Origin: Bacteroidia bacterium | GTDB lineage: Bacteria; Bacteroidota; Bacteroidia; B-17B0; Aurantibacillaceae | Direction of reading: 5' to 3' | Assembly: GCA_016787785.1 (NCBI GenBank) | Contig: JAEUTO010000006.1 | Span: forward strand, 1 to 64,000 | DNA: 64,000 bases | Shown: piece after piece, positions 34,826 through 43,929 of the stretch | Position numbering within the stretch: position 1 is the stretch's first letter | Layout of the letters: each line of letters begins with the position of its first letter | The notes under the pieces: model-generated | What the model was told of the DNA's origin: nothing | Database searches by the model: none | The model's input: only the letters and a program-made list of their open reading frames with translations | Program-made: the position numbers and the translations under genes

Positions 34826-36751
34826 ATGGTAATTAAATTTATAAAGGAACATCTTGTTTTCGTTTTTATTTTATTTGCCTGTATAGTTCTTAGAACAATA
34901 CCTTTATTTGATTACCAGTTTACATTGGATGAATTAAGTGGAATTGACAGAACGCATTTCGGTTCTTTTTCTGAACTTATTGAAAAAGGTGTTAAGATCG
35001 ATGCTCACCCGGCATTGATCCAGGTTCTTATCTATTATCTGTCTAAATTTTTTGGTTACACTAACTGGATAATTAAATTACCATTTTTGCTTTGCGGTTT
35101 TGGTGCCATTGTTTATGCCTACTTTTTTTGTATACGCAATTTTTCAAAACAGGTTGGCAATATTGCCGCTGTAATTTTTAGCTTTTCTTTAGTATTTGTT
35201 TTTTATGCGCCCATTGCTCGTATGTATATTCCTGGCGTATTTTTTAGCATGGCTTTGTTGTATTATTTTTTCGAGATCTTTTTTTTAAATGTTACAGATA
35301 AGAAGAATTATTTTTTCCTTGGATTTTTCGCACTGCTTTCCGGACTTAATCAGCATGTGAACGCGCTTTTTGCATTTACTGTTTGTGCTTCGGGGATATT
35401 CTTTTTAAACAAAACTAATTTTAAAATTTATGCCATTACTTTATGCGTAACGGTATTGGCCTATCTGCCTCATTTGCCGGTAACGCTCTATCAATTAAGC
35501 ATCGGAGGGATCGGCTATGAGCAAGGAGGTTGGCTGCCAAAACCAGAACTTAATTCTGTAATTGGTTTTTTTAAGATCCTTTTGGGTACAGGAAGAACTT
35601 ACCTTGTGTTCCTGATCTTGATAATGGCTTGTTTTGTGTTGAACAAAAAGATCATGTTCAGTAAAAAACAAATGTACTTACTTACCGTTTTTTTAATAAA
35701 TTTTTTAGTGGTGTATGCGTATTCTGTTTTCAATGCGCCTATTTTTCAAAATTCCGTAATGTTATTTTCAGGTGTTGGCATTGTAATTCTTGTAAGCTCA
35801 CTGCTCGACTTTAAAAATAAACTATACTTTAATATGGCAATGGCAGTTATTGTCGCTGTATTGATCTTTAAGACCTATTATAAAAAAGAGTATTATCACC
35901 AATGTGTAAAAACAGTTTTTGAATACCAGTACGAAAGAACTTTTGAACATAAAAAAACACTTGGAGATGCTAACGTATATCCTGTATTTTTTGATTCAGA
36001 TAAAGTAATGGAAGAACTTTATTTTGGAAAGTATAAAGGAAGCTTTGATTATAAAGGATCACAGGACTCAGTCACTTTTTCTGTTAAACATTTTTCTCAA
36101 TTTGTTGCTTCTCTTAAAACCGATTACCTTGTGTTGACATCTGCTTACCCATTGTATCAATCCATTGCATCAGACTATTATCCTTATTTAATAGAAAATG
36201 TACAAACACAGGCTATAAATTATAAACTTTATTCTAAAAGGCCGGAAGATAAAACTAAAACGGTAGAAGGCGAAAGCGTAATTTACCATGCTAATTATTT
36301 CGATAAAAAAGACCTTACATTCAAGCAAAAACCTGCTATAGAAAATGGATCATTTATGTTTGCTGTTGATTCTACAATGGAATATCCATTTGGAGCTGAT
36401 GTAGCTTTAAATAAGATCACCTCAAAAGAAGGGCAGGTAATAAATTTAAAAACAACTTTAAAATCGCGTAAAAAAATCAACGAGGTGTTGGCTTGTATTT
36501 CAGTTACCGGAACTAAAAGAGGTGAGGAGGTGATCTTTACCGCCAAATCTGCCGTTGAATTTGTAGTTAAGACTGACTCCACGGTAAACATTTATGTAGA
36601 TAGTTTCTGCGGTACTGAATACAAAAACAGAAAGGATAAATCTTCTTGTGGCATCTTCATTTGGAATCAAGCGAGAGAAAAGTTTATGATAACAGATTTT
36701 GAAATTAGAACAATAGATTACTGGCCTCAAAAATGGAATTTTTGGGAATAA
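34826..36751 (+). CDS. GT-C fold glycosyltransferase (family 39-like) membrane protein
   Basis: A 641-residue protein from ATG 34826. About 10-12 membrane helices fill residues 1-380. The first extracytoplasmic loop holds FTLDELSGIDRTHFG and KIDAHPAL, acidic residues typical of the catalytic loop of GT-C enzymes such as protein mannosyltransferase or ArnT. The last ~260 residues are soluble and beta-rich, likely periplasmic. It probably transfers a sugar from a polyprenyl-linked donor to protein, lipid or polysaccharide outside the membrane; donor and acceptor are unknown. It has no operon partner: a terminator precedes it and a converging gene lies four bases after it. Confidence 0.8.
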   Translation: MVIKFIKEHLVFVFILFACIVLRTIPLFDYQFTLDELSGIDRTHFGSFSELIEKGVKIDAHPALIQVLIYYLSKFFGYTNWIIKLPFLLCGFGAIVYAYFFCIRNFSKQVGNIAAVIFSFSLVFVFYAPIARMYIPGVFFSMALLYYFFEIFFLNVTDKKNYFFLGFFALLSGLNQHVNALFAFTVCASGIFFLNKTNFKIYAITLCVTVLAYLPHLPVTLYQLSIGGIGYEQGGWLPKPELNSVIGFFKILLGTGRTYLVFLILIMACFVLNKKIMFSKKQMYLLTVFLINFLVVYAYSVFNAPIFQNSVMLFSGVGIVILVSSLLDFKNKLYFNMAMAVIVAVLIFKTYYKKEYYHQCVKTVFEYQYERTFEHKKTLGDANVYPVFFDSDKVMEELYFGKYKGSFDYKGSQDSVTFSVKHFSQFVASLKTDYLVLTSAYPLYQSIASDYYPYLIENVQTQAINYKLYSKRPEDKTKTVEGESVIYHANYFDKKDLTFKQKPAIENGSFMFAVDSTMEYPFGADVALNKITSKEGQVINLKTTLKSRKKINEVLACISVTGTKRGEEVIFTAKSAVEFVVKTDSTVNIYVDSFCGTEYKNRKDKSSCGIFIWNQAREKFMITDFEIRTIDYWPQKWNFWE

Positions 36752-36755
36752 GTTC

Positions 36756-37187
36756 TTAAAGATCTTTGGTCATTAAGTAATGCTGAATCAATCCCCACAG
36801 TAAAAAAGATTTTTCTTTAACAGTGTATCCGTTACTTTTATAAAATTCAACGGCGTTTTCTCTTGCCTGTAATTCGATCGTTTTCAGGCCAAGTTCTTTT
36901 CCTTTTAATTCAAGGAATTCGACAATTTTTTTTCCTAAACCTTTTCCTTGCTGTGAATTATCCACGGCCATAAAACGGATCTGGCCAATTTTATTTTCAT
37001 TTTCCTGTAATCGGCCACAGGCAACTGTAGTCCCATTTTCATCTTCAATAAAGGCATTAATGCTTTGTTCTTCTAAAGTATCCGTAGCGGTCTCTCGTGG
37101 CTGATCCCAGGGTTTACGTAAGATTTTATCGCGTAGATCAATGATAGCTTCAATTTCCTTATTATTGCTTGCTTGTTTTACGTTCAT
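36756..37187 (-). CDS. GNAT family N-acetyltransferase
   Basis: A single-domain acetyltransferase of 143 residues. The acetyl-CoA signature is clear: QIRFMAVDNSQQGKGLGKKIVEFLE (Q/RxxGxG/A as QGKGLG), followed by the beta-bulge strand TIELQARENAVEFYKSNGY. The first base-pair overlap with the upstream CoA-transferase gene (TAATG) implies translational coupling. The acceptor cannot be told: amine, amino acid or protein are all possible. The N-terminal WDQPRETATDTLEEQS segment is typical of a small Bacteroidota subgroup. Confidence 0.88.
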   Translation of the reverse strand: MNVKQASNNKEIEAIIDLRDKILRKPWDQPRETATDTLEEQSINAFIEDENGTTVACGRLQENENKIGQIRFMAVDNSQQGKGLGKKIVEFLELKGKELGLKTIELQARENAVEFYKSNGYTVKEKSFLLWGLIQHYLMTKDL

Positions 37188-38260
37188 TAACTTAAAAATT
37201 TAAAGGCAATGCCTGACACATTTTTTAATTCGCTCTTTTTGTAAGTAAATTTATTGACCATCGCTTTTGCTTCAGGCAATTCAAATACTTCTTTCAGGTC
37301 TCTTATTTTTCCGATCGGAATTTCACGCTCCAAGCATAATTTGTAAAGGTCCTTAAAATTATAGTGTTTAATGTAATTGTAAATGATGTGATATAATTGT
37401 ATCCTGTTCTGTACCCTCAATTGATTGGTAGCATATTTTACGTCTGTTGCCAGAGATGGAAATTGCATCAGTTCACACAAATTTTTAAACTGTGCATTAC
37501 TGCCAATAGCAAATGTTACTAACTGATTATCTTTTGTGTCGAACAATTCACCATAGGGCGCGATGTTTGGGTGCAAAATGCCCATAGCCTTTGGCAATTG
37601 TTTTGCAATTAACCAATTGGTGGCCTGATTAGCTAACGATGCTATTGCACTGTCGAATAATGAAACGGAAACATGACAACCTTTTTTAGTTTTATAGCGT
37701 TTAAGTAGCGCAATTAAAATAGCTTCTTTTAATTGATGTCCCGCTAAAATATCAATTAAGGCTACCGGCATTTTAACAGGTTTACTGTTTGGCTCACCGT
37801 TCATGAACATAAAGCCACTTTCGGCCTGCAATATTAAGTCGTAAGCGGTACGTGGGTTATCGTGACCAAAACCATTAATAGATGCGTAAATTAGCTGTGG
37901 ATTTATTTTTGAAAGGGTAGGGTAATCTATTTTTAATTTCAGATCATCGCCACTTTTAAAATTACCAATCATAATATCAGCATCTTTTATCAGTTCGTAT
38001 AACTTTTGTAACTGTGTTGGGCTAGAAATGTCAAGTGATAGAAACTCTTTGTTGGAATTAACGCTCCAGAAATAAGCACTCGTATCTTCTTTCGGATCTT
38101 CAGTTTTTAATTTCCAGCTGCGGGTAACATCGCCTTTGGTTTTTGGATTTTCAACCTTGATAACTTTAGCCCCAAGCTCCGCAAAAAAATGACCAACACT
38201 TGGGCCTGCAAGTACAGCTGCCAGTTCAATTATCTTGAGATCTTTAAAAGTGTCTTTCAC
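37187..38260 (-). CDS. CaiB/BaiF (class III) CoA transferase
   Basis: Class III CoA transferase of 357 residues, somewhat short for the family (about 380-420). Family features: LKIIELAAVLAGPSVGHFFAELGA at the start, GAKVIKVENP, and the catalytic Asp in VALIDILAGH near residue 180. These enzymes move CoA between organic acids (carnitine, bile acid, oxalate, succinyl donors and others); the substrate is not inferable. It lies 17 bases after pheT and one base over GNAT, so it is the middle of a minus-strand operon with no obvious shared function. Confidence 0.9.
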   Translation of the reverse strand: MKDTFKDLKIIELAAVLAGPSVGHFFAELGAKVIKVENPKTKGDVTRSWKLKTEDPKEDTSAYFWSVNSNKEFLSLDISSPTQLQKLYELIKDADIMIGNFKSGDDLKLKIDYPTLSKINPQLIYASINGFGHDNPRTAYDLILQAESGFMFMNGEPNSKPVKMPVALIDILAGHQLKEAILIALLKRYKTKKGCHVSVSLFDSAIASLANQATNWLIAKQLPKAMGILHPNIAPYGELFDTKDNQLVTFAIGSNAQFKNLCELMQFPSLATDVKYATNQLRVQNRIQLYHIIYNYIKHYNFKDLYKLCLEREIPIGKIRDLKEVFELPEAKAMVNKFTYKKSELKNVSGIAFKFLS

Positions 38261-38277
38261 GGCAGGAAATATTTTTG

Positions 38278-40701
38278 TTACCTCAGTTCTGCGCCCAACT
38301 TCTCTTTGTAATTAGAAATTAATTTTTCCATTACAGCTTCAATTTGTTTATCGGTTAATGTGGCTTCGTTATTTAATAAAGTAAAGCTTACGGCGTAAGA
38401 TCTTTTATTGCCTAATTTTTCACCTTCGTAAATATCAAAGAGATTTACTTCTTTCAATAATTTTTTTTCTGTGTTAAAGGCCAACTCTTCTATTTGTTGA
38501 TACTTAACAGCTTTATCAATTAATAATGCAAGATCGCGTCTTACCGATGGAAATTTGCTGATCTCTTCAAACTCCACTTTTTGTTTTGAAAATGTTTTTA
38601 CCAAAGCCTCCCAGTTAAACACCGCATAATAAACCGGCTGGCTAATATCAAATGCTTTTAATTGTGCTTTTGAAACGGCGCCTAATTCAACTAATGGTTT
38701 TGTGTTTACAATGTAACTTAAACCGTAATCAAAATTCGGATAAGTACTTTCAATGCACTTATAATTAGTAATACCGCATTTTTGTAATAAATTATTTACT
38801 GCAGCTTTTAAAAATGAAAGATCTGCTTTTTGATCTAAGTGAAATGGATTTTCGGAAAACGCATTTCCGGTAACAAACAACGTTAAATGTTTTTGCTCGG
38901 CGTATTTTGGCGCTTCTTTATCTGCAATTGAATAAGTTCTTCCAAACTCAAAGAATTTAAGATCAGCGTTCTTGCGATTAATGTTATAAGCAATTGCTTC
39001 AAGCCCGCTAAATAACATATCGCCACGCAAAACATTAAGATCATTGCTAAGCGGGTTTACAACTTTTACATTGTTATTTTCTGCAGGATAATAGGTTTCT
39101 TTTGTTAACGATAAACTCATGATCTCGCTAAAGCCAAAACCTTCCAATAAAGACGCGGTTTTATTTTCAACGATCACATCGTTATTTTTCGCCTCGTTAA
39201 AAGCGGTGTACGAAATAGCTTTACTAACTTCTACATTATTGTAACCGTAAATCCGCAAAACTTCTTCTATTACATCCGCTTCGCGTGTAACATCTGTTTT
39301 AAATCTTGGCACCAATAAAAGTAAACCGTCCGATCCTTCCGAATCAACTGCAATTCCTAAATTGGTAATAATATTTTTTATCGTAGCTCTATCTATTTCT
39401 TTTCCAATTAAAGCGTTACAATTTGTATAAGAAAAAGCAACACGGTATGGTTCCAACACTTCAGGATAGATATCCACTACATTCATGCTTAACGATCCGC
39501 CTGCAATTTCAAAAATTAAATTGGCAGCACGCGTTAATGCAATCACTGTCATATCCGGATCTGTTCCGCGCTCAAATCTAAACGAGGCATCTGTTTTTAG
39601 TGCGTGTTGTTTAGCTGTTTTGCGAATATAACCTGCATCAAAATAAGCACTCTCTAAAAATATAGAAGTTGTTTTTTCTGTTACGCCACTTTCAAGCCCT
39701 CCAAAAATTCCGGCAATACACATGGGCTCGCTTTCGTTACAGATCATAAGATCATTTGCGCGCAAAGTACGTTCAACACCATCCAACGTTTTAAACGTTT
39801 CGCCTTCCTTTGCCGTTCTTACAACAACTTTATTCCCTTTTATTTTTTCAAGATCAAAAGCGTGTAAGGGTTGTCCTAATTCATGTAAAACAAAATTAGT
39901 AATGTCAACAATATTATTAATAGGGCGCAAGCCAATTGCTTTTAAACGGTTCTTTAACCAATCAGGACTATCGCTTACTTTTATGCCGCTAATTATTAAA
40001 CCCGAATAACGCGGACAAGCTTCTTTATTTTCAACAACAACATCTACTTTAGCAGCGTTATTTGCTTCAGGTAATTGGTTTAAACCGCTTAAGTATAACT
40101 GGTAATTGGCAGTATCTTTTACGGAATTTACAATTGCAACAACATCACGCGCTACACCAAGGTGCGAGGCGGCATCGCTGCGGTTAGGTGTTAAACCAAT
40201 TTCAAAAACAGTATCGCTTTCAATTTTAAAATAATCGGCTGCCGGCAAACCGGTTTTAGTATCGGCAGGTAAAATTAAAATACCATCGTGACTTTTTCCT
40301 AAACCAAATTCATCTTCTGCGCAGATCATACCTTCGCTCAATTCACCACGAATTTTTGATTTTTTAATTTCGAAAGGTTCGCCTTCTGTTGGATATAATT
40401 TTGTACCAATGGTTGCAACAATTACTTTTTGTCCGGCTGCTACATTTGGTGCACCGCAAACAATTGACAAAGGTTCTGCGGCGCCTATATCTACTTTGGT
40501 TAATTTTAATTTATCAGCGTCAGGATGTTTAACGCATTCTAAAACATGGCCAACTACTAAACCTTTTAAACCGCCTTTTAGGCTTTCAAAACTTTCAACA
40601 GCTTCTACTTCAAGGCCTGATGCCGTTAAGAGGTCTGCCGTTTCCTGCGCAGAAATATCAATATTTACAAGGGTTTTAAGCCAGTTGAATGAGATCTTCA
40701 T
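38278..40701 (-). CDS. pheT: Phenylalanyl-tRNA synthetase beta subunit
   Basis: Beta chain of the (alpha-beta)2 phenylalanyl-tRNA synthetase, holding the editing site. It has 807 residues, the normal length. Domain order is standard: tRNA-binding OB domain (about 40-155, VVGHVLECVKHPDADKL), B3/B4 editing domain (about 210-400, NIVDITNFVLHELGQPLHAFD), B5 (FSYTNCNALIGKEI), the catalytic-like core, and the C-terminal anticodon-binding FDX domain (FPSVRRDLALLIDK). ATG 40701. pheS is not adjacent in this window. A TATCTTTA element lies just upstream of the start. CoA transferase and GNAT genes follow in the operon. Confidence 0.97.
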   Translation of the reverse strand: MKISFNWLKTLVNIDISAQETADLLTASGLEVEAVESFESLKGGLKGLVVGHVLECVKHPDADKLKLTKVDIGAAEPLSIVCGAPNVAAGQKVIVATIGTKLYPTEGEPFEIKKSKIRGELSEGMICAEDEFGLGKSHDGILILPADTKTGLPAADYFKIESDTVFEIGLTPNRSDAASHLGVARDVVAIVNSVKDTANYQLYLSGLNQLPEANNAAKVDVVVENKEACPRYSGLIISGIKVSDSPDWLKNRLKAIGLRPINNIVDITNFVLHELGQPLHAFDLEKIKGNKVVVRTAKEGETFKTLDGVERTLRANDLMICNESEPMCIAGIFGGLESGVTEKTTSIFLESAYFDAGYIRKTAKQHALKTDASFRFERGTDPDMTVIALTRAANLIFEIAGGSLSMNVVDIYPEVLEPYRVAFSYTNCNALIGKEIDRATIKNIITNLGIAVDSEGSDGLLLLVPRFKTDVTREADVIEEVLRIYGYNNVEVSKAISYTAFNEAKNNDVIVENKTASLLEGFGFSEIMSLSLTKETYYPAENNNVKVVNPLSNDLNVLRGDMLFSGLEAIAYNINRKNADLKFFEFGRTYSIADKEAPKYAEQKHLTLFVTGNAFSENPFHLDQKADLSFLKAAVNNLLQKCGITNYKCIESTYPNFDYGLSYIVNTKPLVELGAVSKAQLKAFDISQPVYYAVFNWEALVKTFSKQKVEFEEISKFPSVRRDLALLIDKAVKYQQIEELAFNTEKKLLKEVNLFDIYEGEKLGNKRSYAVSFTLLNNEATLTDKQIEAVMEKLISNYKEKLGAELR

Positions 40702-40827
40702 GTATTAAAAATAAGAGTTAAAGATATAAAAATATTACGGTTTTGGCTTCAGATAAAAGTATAAATTTTATAAGATAAAACTAACATTTAAGTTGCGGTT
40801 ATTAAGGAAATTTGGTACCTTCCAGTT

Positions 40828-42429
40828 ATGAAGATCAAGATTTTCTTATTATTCACTTTTATTTTTCTTGTTTATTCAATATCATTCTCACAATCTTTAT
40901 TTGTAAAAAAGTATCCATACACGCTATCGAGCATGATAGCAGACAATAAATCCAATACAAGTATCGTAATTACTAAAAGTAATAAGATAGTATTGGGAGC
41001 CATTAAATCTTATATTGATAATGCTTTTAGTTTATATACTTTTTCAACATTTCTAAAAACCGATAATGATGGAAACTTAATTTTCTCGAAAACTTTTAGA
41101 AATCCAGATGACGTGCAGCCAGCAGATATCATTGAATCTAAAGATGGAAGTTATTATCTAACCGGACATTCTCATGTAATGGATACTATAACTAGTGTTT
41201 TTAATTTTATTTTAAAAACCGATAGTTTGGGTAATGTAATGTGGTCAAAATCAAGTATTGATAGTGCAGGGACATATGGTTTAAAAGTTGTCGAACTTAA
41301 CGATAGTATATTTTTTGGAGTTTCATCTTATTATAAAGGTAGTTCCGAGATATATTACTACGCTTTTAATAAAAACGGCAATATAAAGTTCGAGAAATTG
41401 CTTAAAGGTAACGGGAATGAATCAGGTCGGAGTTTATTTGTACATAATGGAAACGTTTATTTATTAGGCAATACTCAAAATACATTTGATACTCTTGTTG
41501 AATTTTTAATTACTAAGATAGGGCCAAATGGAACTTCAATATGGTCTAAACGCTATCATTTCAGTAATACTAATTTTAATCCGAATGGCTTGTTTATTTC
41601 CAAATGTGCTAATAATTTATTGGGCGTTGCAGGCAACATGTACAACTCGACAAATTCGAATCAAGATTTTTTTGCATGTACTTTTGATACAAATGGCATT
41701 ATTATAAATTCAAAGATCTTTGACATTTATAACGAAGATGATCTTACGTCGTTTACACCAAATAATGCAAATGGTTTCTTAATGAATTGTTTAGCTAATC
41801 CTACAGGTGGTCCAGCGAAATTCGTTACTATGTCATTAGACCTTAATTTGAATGTAACAGATGCAAAGCATGTTTTGAATACAGCATATGGATACGGTAC
41901 TCAGGGACCAACTATTTTAAGAAAGAATAATAGAATGTATCTGGGAGGGATCCAATACAATAATAATCCTGTTTCAGCAATGCCTTTTATAATTAAACTC
42001 GATACTAACTTCAATACTGCATGTTCAAATCCTTCTGTAACTATTAATAGCAGTTCCGCTGCAATAATTTCAAATACTTGTTCGTTTCTAGAGGAAGTTG
42101 TTAATCTACTAAAACCAAAATCTATTTACTCCCAAAGTATTTTATTTAGCGATTCTATCTATTGCGCCTCATTTACAGGCACGAATGAAAATTTTATAAC
42201 AGAAAAATCAAATATTTTTCCTAACCCCTTCGATTCTAAAATAAATATTACTTCAACAAATGAAATAAATACCATTTCTATTTTTGATCTTGCAGGTAAA
42301 TTAATTTACGTTGAGAAAATAAATAAACCTGATACAATAATTGACACAAAAAAGATCCCGCAAGGATTTTATCTCATTAAACTAGAAGGTGAAAATTATT
42401 CTGAAACAAGAAAACTAATAAAAGAATAG
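40828..42429 (+). CDS. T9SS-sorted protein, probable beta-propeller
   Basis: A 533-residue secreted protein with signal MKIKIFLLFTFIFLVYSISFSQ. Repeated strands of the form FLKTDNDGNLIFSKTF, ILKTDSLGNVMWSKSS and ITKIGPNGTSIWSKRY recur every ~55 residues (about 30-400). These resemble delta-60/SBBP-like propeller blades. The C-terminal ~70 residues form a type A T9SS domain (NIFPNPFDSKINITST, ending YSETRKLIKE). No catalytic residues are seen. It ends one base from the stop of the converging aminotransferase. Base composition is notably AT-rich. Confidence 0.8.
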   Translation: MKIKIFLLFTFIFLVYSISFSQSLFVKKYPYTLSSMIADNKSNTSIVITKSNKIVLGAIKSYIDNAFSLYTFSTFLKTDNDGNLIFSKTFRNPDDVQPADIIESKDGSYYLTGHSHVMDTITSVFNFILKTDSLGNVMWSKSSIDSAGTYGLKVVELNDSIFFGVSSYYKGSSEIYYYAFNKNGNIKFEKLLKGNGNESGRSLFVHNGNVYLLGNTQNTFDTLVEFLITKIGPNGTSIWSKRYHFSNTNFNPNGLFISKCANNLLGVAGNMYNSTNSNQDFFACTFDTNGIIINSKIFDIYNEDDLTSFTPNNANGFLMNCLANPTGGPAKFVTMSLDLNLNVTDAKHVLNTAYGYGTQGPTILRKNNRMYLGGIQYNNNPVSAMPFIIKLDTNFNTACSNPSVTINSSSAAIISNTCSFLEEVVNLLKPKSIYSQSILFSDSIYCASFTGTNENFITEKSNIFPNPFDSKINITSTNEINTISIFDLAGKLIYVEKINKPDTIIDTKKIPQGFYLIKLEGENYSETRKLIKE

Positions 42430-42430
42430 C

Positions 42431-43687
42431 TTAAGACAATTTACTCAACGCACTTTTCAAATTACTGATCACACCGCTTACATCTTCAACTTTACAAGTG
42501 CCAACCGATAAACGGTACCAGCTCGAATCTGCCGAGGCGCCAAATGCTGAGAAGGGAACGATGGCTAATTTAGCTTCATCCAATAAATATTTTGTAATGT
42601 CTGATGTTGTTGCTAATGTTTTTCCGTCTGCAGTTTTTTGCCCGTGCAAACTAAATTGTACGGTTAAGTAAATGGCAGCCTGTGGTGTAATAGCATCTAC
42701 TTTATAACCTGCAGCTTTTAATTCCTGAACGCCTTTATAAAAACCTTGTAAACGTTTATCTACTCTCTCTTTTTGTTCTACAATAAACGCATCGTAAGTT
42801 TTAAGGTCAGACAAATATTTTGCAGTTGCCATTTGCTCTGCTTTCGGTGCCCAGGCGCCTACGTGCGTTAAAATAGCTTTCATTTTATCTATAATAAATT
42901 TAGGTCCCATGCTCCAGCCAACGCGCACGCCGGTAGCAGCAAGCGATTTAGAGATGCCGTCAACAAAAACAGTGTAATTTTTCATCTCTGGTCTTAAGCT
43001 AACGGGATCATAATGTTTAATGTCTCCAAAGGTTAAAGCCCAGTAGATCTGGTCATACATAAGGTACAGAGGTTTCTGTGATGGACCACGTTTTTTATTT
43101 TCTTCGAGGATCATGTCGCAGATCTCTTCCAGTCCTTCTTTTGTAAACACAGTGCCGGTGGGGTTTTGCGGCGAACACAGTGCTAATAAAGTTGCTTTAG
43201 AGATGTGTGGTTTAATATCTTTTGCCAAAGGCATAAAATTTTGACCCGGCGTAGCCTCAATAATAACGGGCTTTGCACCATTTAAATAGGTGTAGTGATT
43301 ATTGTTCCATGACGGAACAGCAAATATAACTGTATCATCAGCGTCTACCAAAGCCCTGAAAATGCTGTAAATAATGGGCCTTGCGCCACCGGCAATTAAG
43401 ATCTCGTCTGCTTTATAATCTAAATTACCGCGCTGTTTTAGTAAATTACTAACAGCAGTGCGCAATTCAAGCATACCATCTGCAGCGGGGTAGTTAGTTT
43501 GGTTAGCGTTATAAGCCTCTATAATGTATTGCTTTAATTCCGTTGGAATAGGGAATTCGTTAGGATTAAAGTCGCCAATCGTTAAATTATAGATCTTTTC
43601 ACCTTGTTTTATCTTCTCATTTACCTCACCGGCCAATTTTATAATTTCGGACCCAATAATGTTCTCTGCTAGCTTAGAAACCTTCAT
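42431..43687 (-). CDS. PLP-dependent class I/II aminotransferase
   Basis: A 418-residue fold-type I aminotransferase related to aspartate and aromatic aminotransferases. Motifs: substrate-side YNLTIGDFNPNEFPIP, GGARPIIYSIFRAL at the PLP phosphate, CSPQNPTGTVF with the conserved Asn, YDQIYWALTF with Asp/Tyr at the pyridine, and the Schiff-base Lys in DGISKSLAATGVRVGWSMG. An inserted loop (EENKKRGPSQKPLY) lengthens it slightly. The divergent neighbour is a LacI-type regulator, and the intergenic palindromes overlap this gene's promoter, so it is probably the regulated target. The amino-acid specificity is unknown. Confidence 0.9.
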   Translation of the reverse strand: MKVSKLAENIIGSEIIKLAGEVNEKIKQGEKIYNLTIGDFNPNEFPIPTELKQYIIEAYNANQTNYPAADGMLELRTAVSNLLKQRGNLDYKADEILIAGGARPIIYSIFRALVDADDTVIFAVPSWNNNHYTYLNGAKPVIIEATPGQNFMPLAKDIKPHISKATLLALCSPQNPTGTVFTKEGLEEICDMILEENKKRGPSQKPLYLMYDQIYWALTFGDIKHYDPVSLRPEMKNYTVFVDGISKSLAATGVRVGWSMGPKFIIDKMKAILTHVGAWAPKAEQMATAKYLSDLKTYDAFIVEQKERVDKRLQGFYKGVQELKAAGYKVDAITPQAAIYLTVQFSLHGQKTADGKTLATTSDITKYLLDEAKLAIVPFSAFGASADSSWYRLSVGTCKVEDVSGVISNLKSALSKLS

Positions 43688-43713
43688 TTTGCTGTATTTT
43701 CTCCCGTTTTTTT

Positions 43714-43738
43714 AAATTTAGGTTACAAACCTAGATTT
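43714..43738. promoter_or_regulatory. Candidate operator over the aminotransferase promoter
   Basis: AAATTTAGGTT (43714-43724) and AACCTAGATTT (43728-43738) form an inverted repeat with ten of eleven positions matched and a 3-base centre. It covers the minus-strand -7 box TAGGTTTG (43733-43726) completely, the position expected for a repressor site. Confidence 0.6.
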
Positions 43739-43756
43739 ATTTTAGAAGTATTCAAA
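43726..43756 (-). promoter_or_regulatory. Promoter of the aminotransferase
   Basis: On the minus strand TTTG (43756-43753) is followed after 19 bases by TAGGTTTG (43733-43726). Both boxes match the Bacteroidota consensus with ideal spacing. The leader to ATG 43687 would be about 35 bases. Confidence 0.75.
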
Positions 43757-43795
43757 TTTAAATATTGATATGTTAATTATTAGTTCTTAACTTTA

Positions 43796-43808
43796 ATTTA
43801 GCCTAAAT
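43796..43808. promoter_or_regulatory. Candidate operator half-site pair in mid-intergenic region
   Basis: ATTTAG (43796-43801) and CTAAAT (43803-43808) form a perfect inverted repeat with a 1-base centre. The same hexamer recurs at 43833-43838 as a single half-site. Confidence 0.5.
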
Positions 43809-43840
43809 GGTCTATTTCCAGCAAACCCCCGTCTAAATCC

Positions 43841-43871
43841 TTTTAATTATCCTAAATTTTATTTAGATTTG
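43841..43871 (+). promoter_or_regulatory. Promoter of the LacI-type regulator
   Basis: TTTT (43841-43844, one mismatch to TTTG) is followed after 19 bases by the exact -7 box TAGATTTG (43864-43871). The leader to ATG 43930 is about 55 bases. Confidence 0.6.
43852..43866. promoter_or_regulatory. Candidate operator over the LacI-regulator promoter
   Basis: CTAAAT-TTT-ATTTAG is a perfect palindrome with 6-base arms and 3-base centre. It lies between the -33 and -7 boxes of the regulator's own promoter and overlaps the first three bases of the -7 box, which suggests autoregulation. Confidence 0.6.
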
Positions 43872-43929
43872 TATATCGAAGGTATTAATTATGTGTTTTT
43901 TACCTTTTTAAATTTAAAGCCTTTTTATT

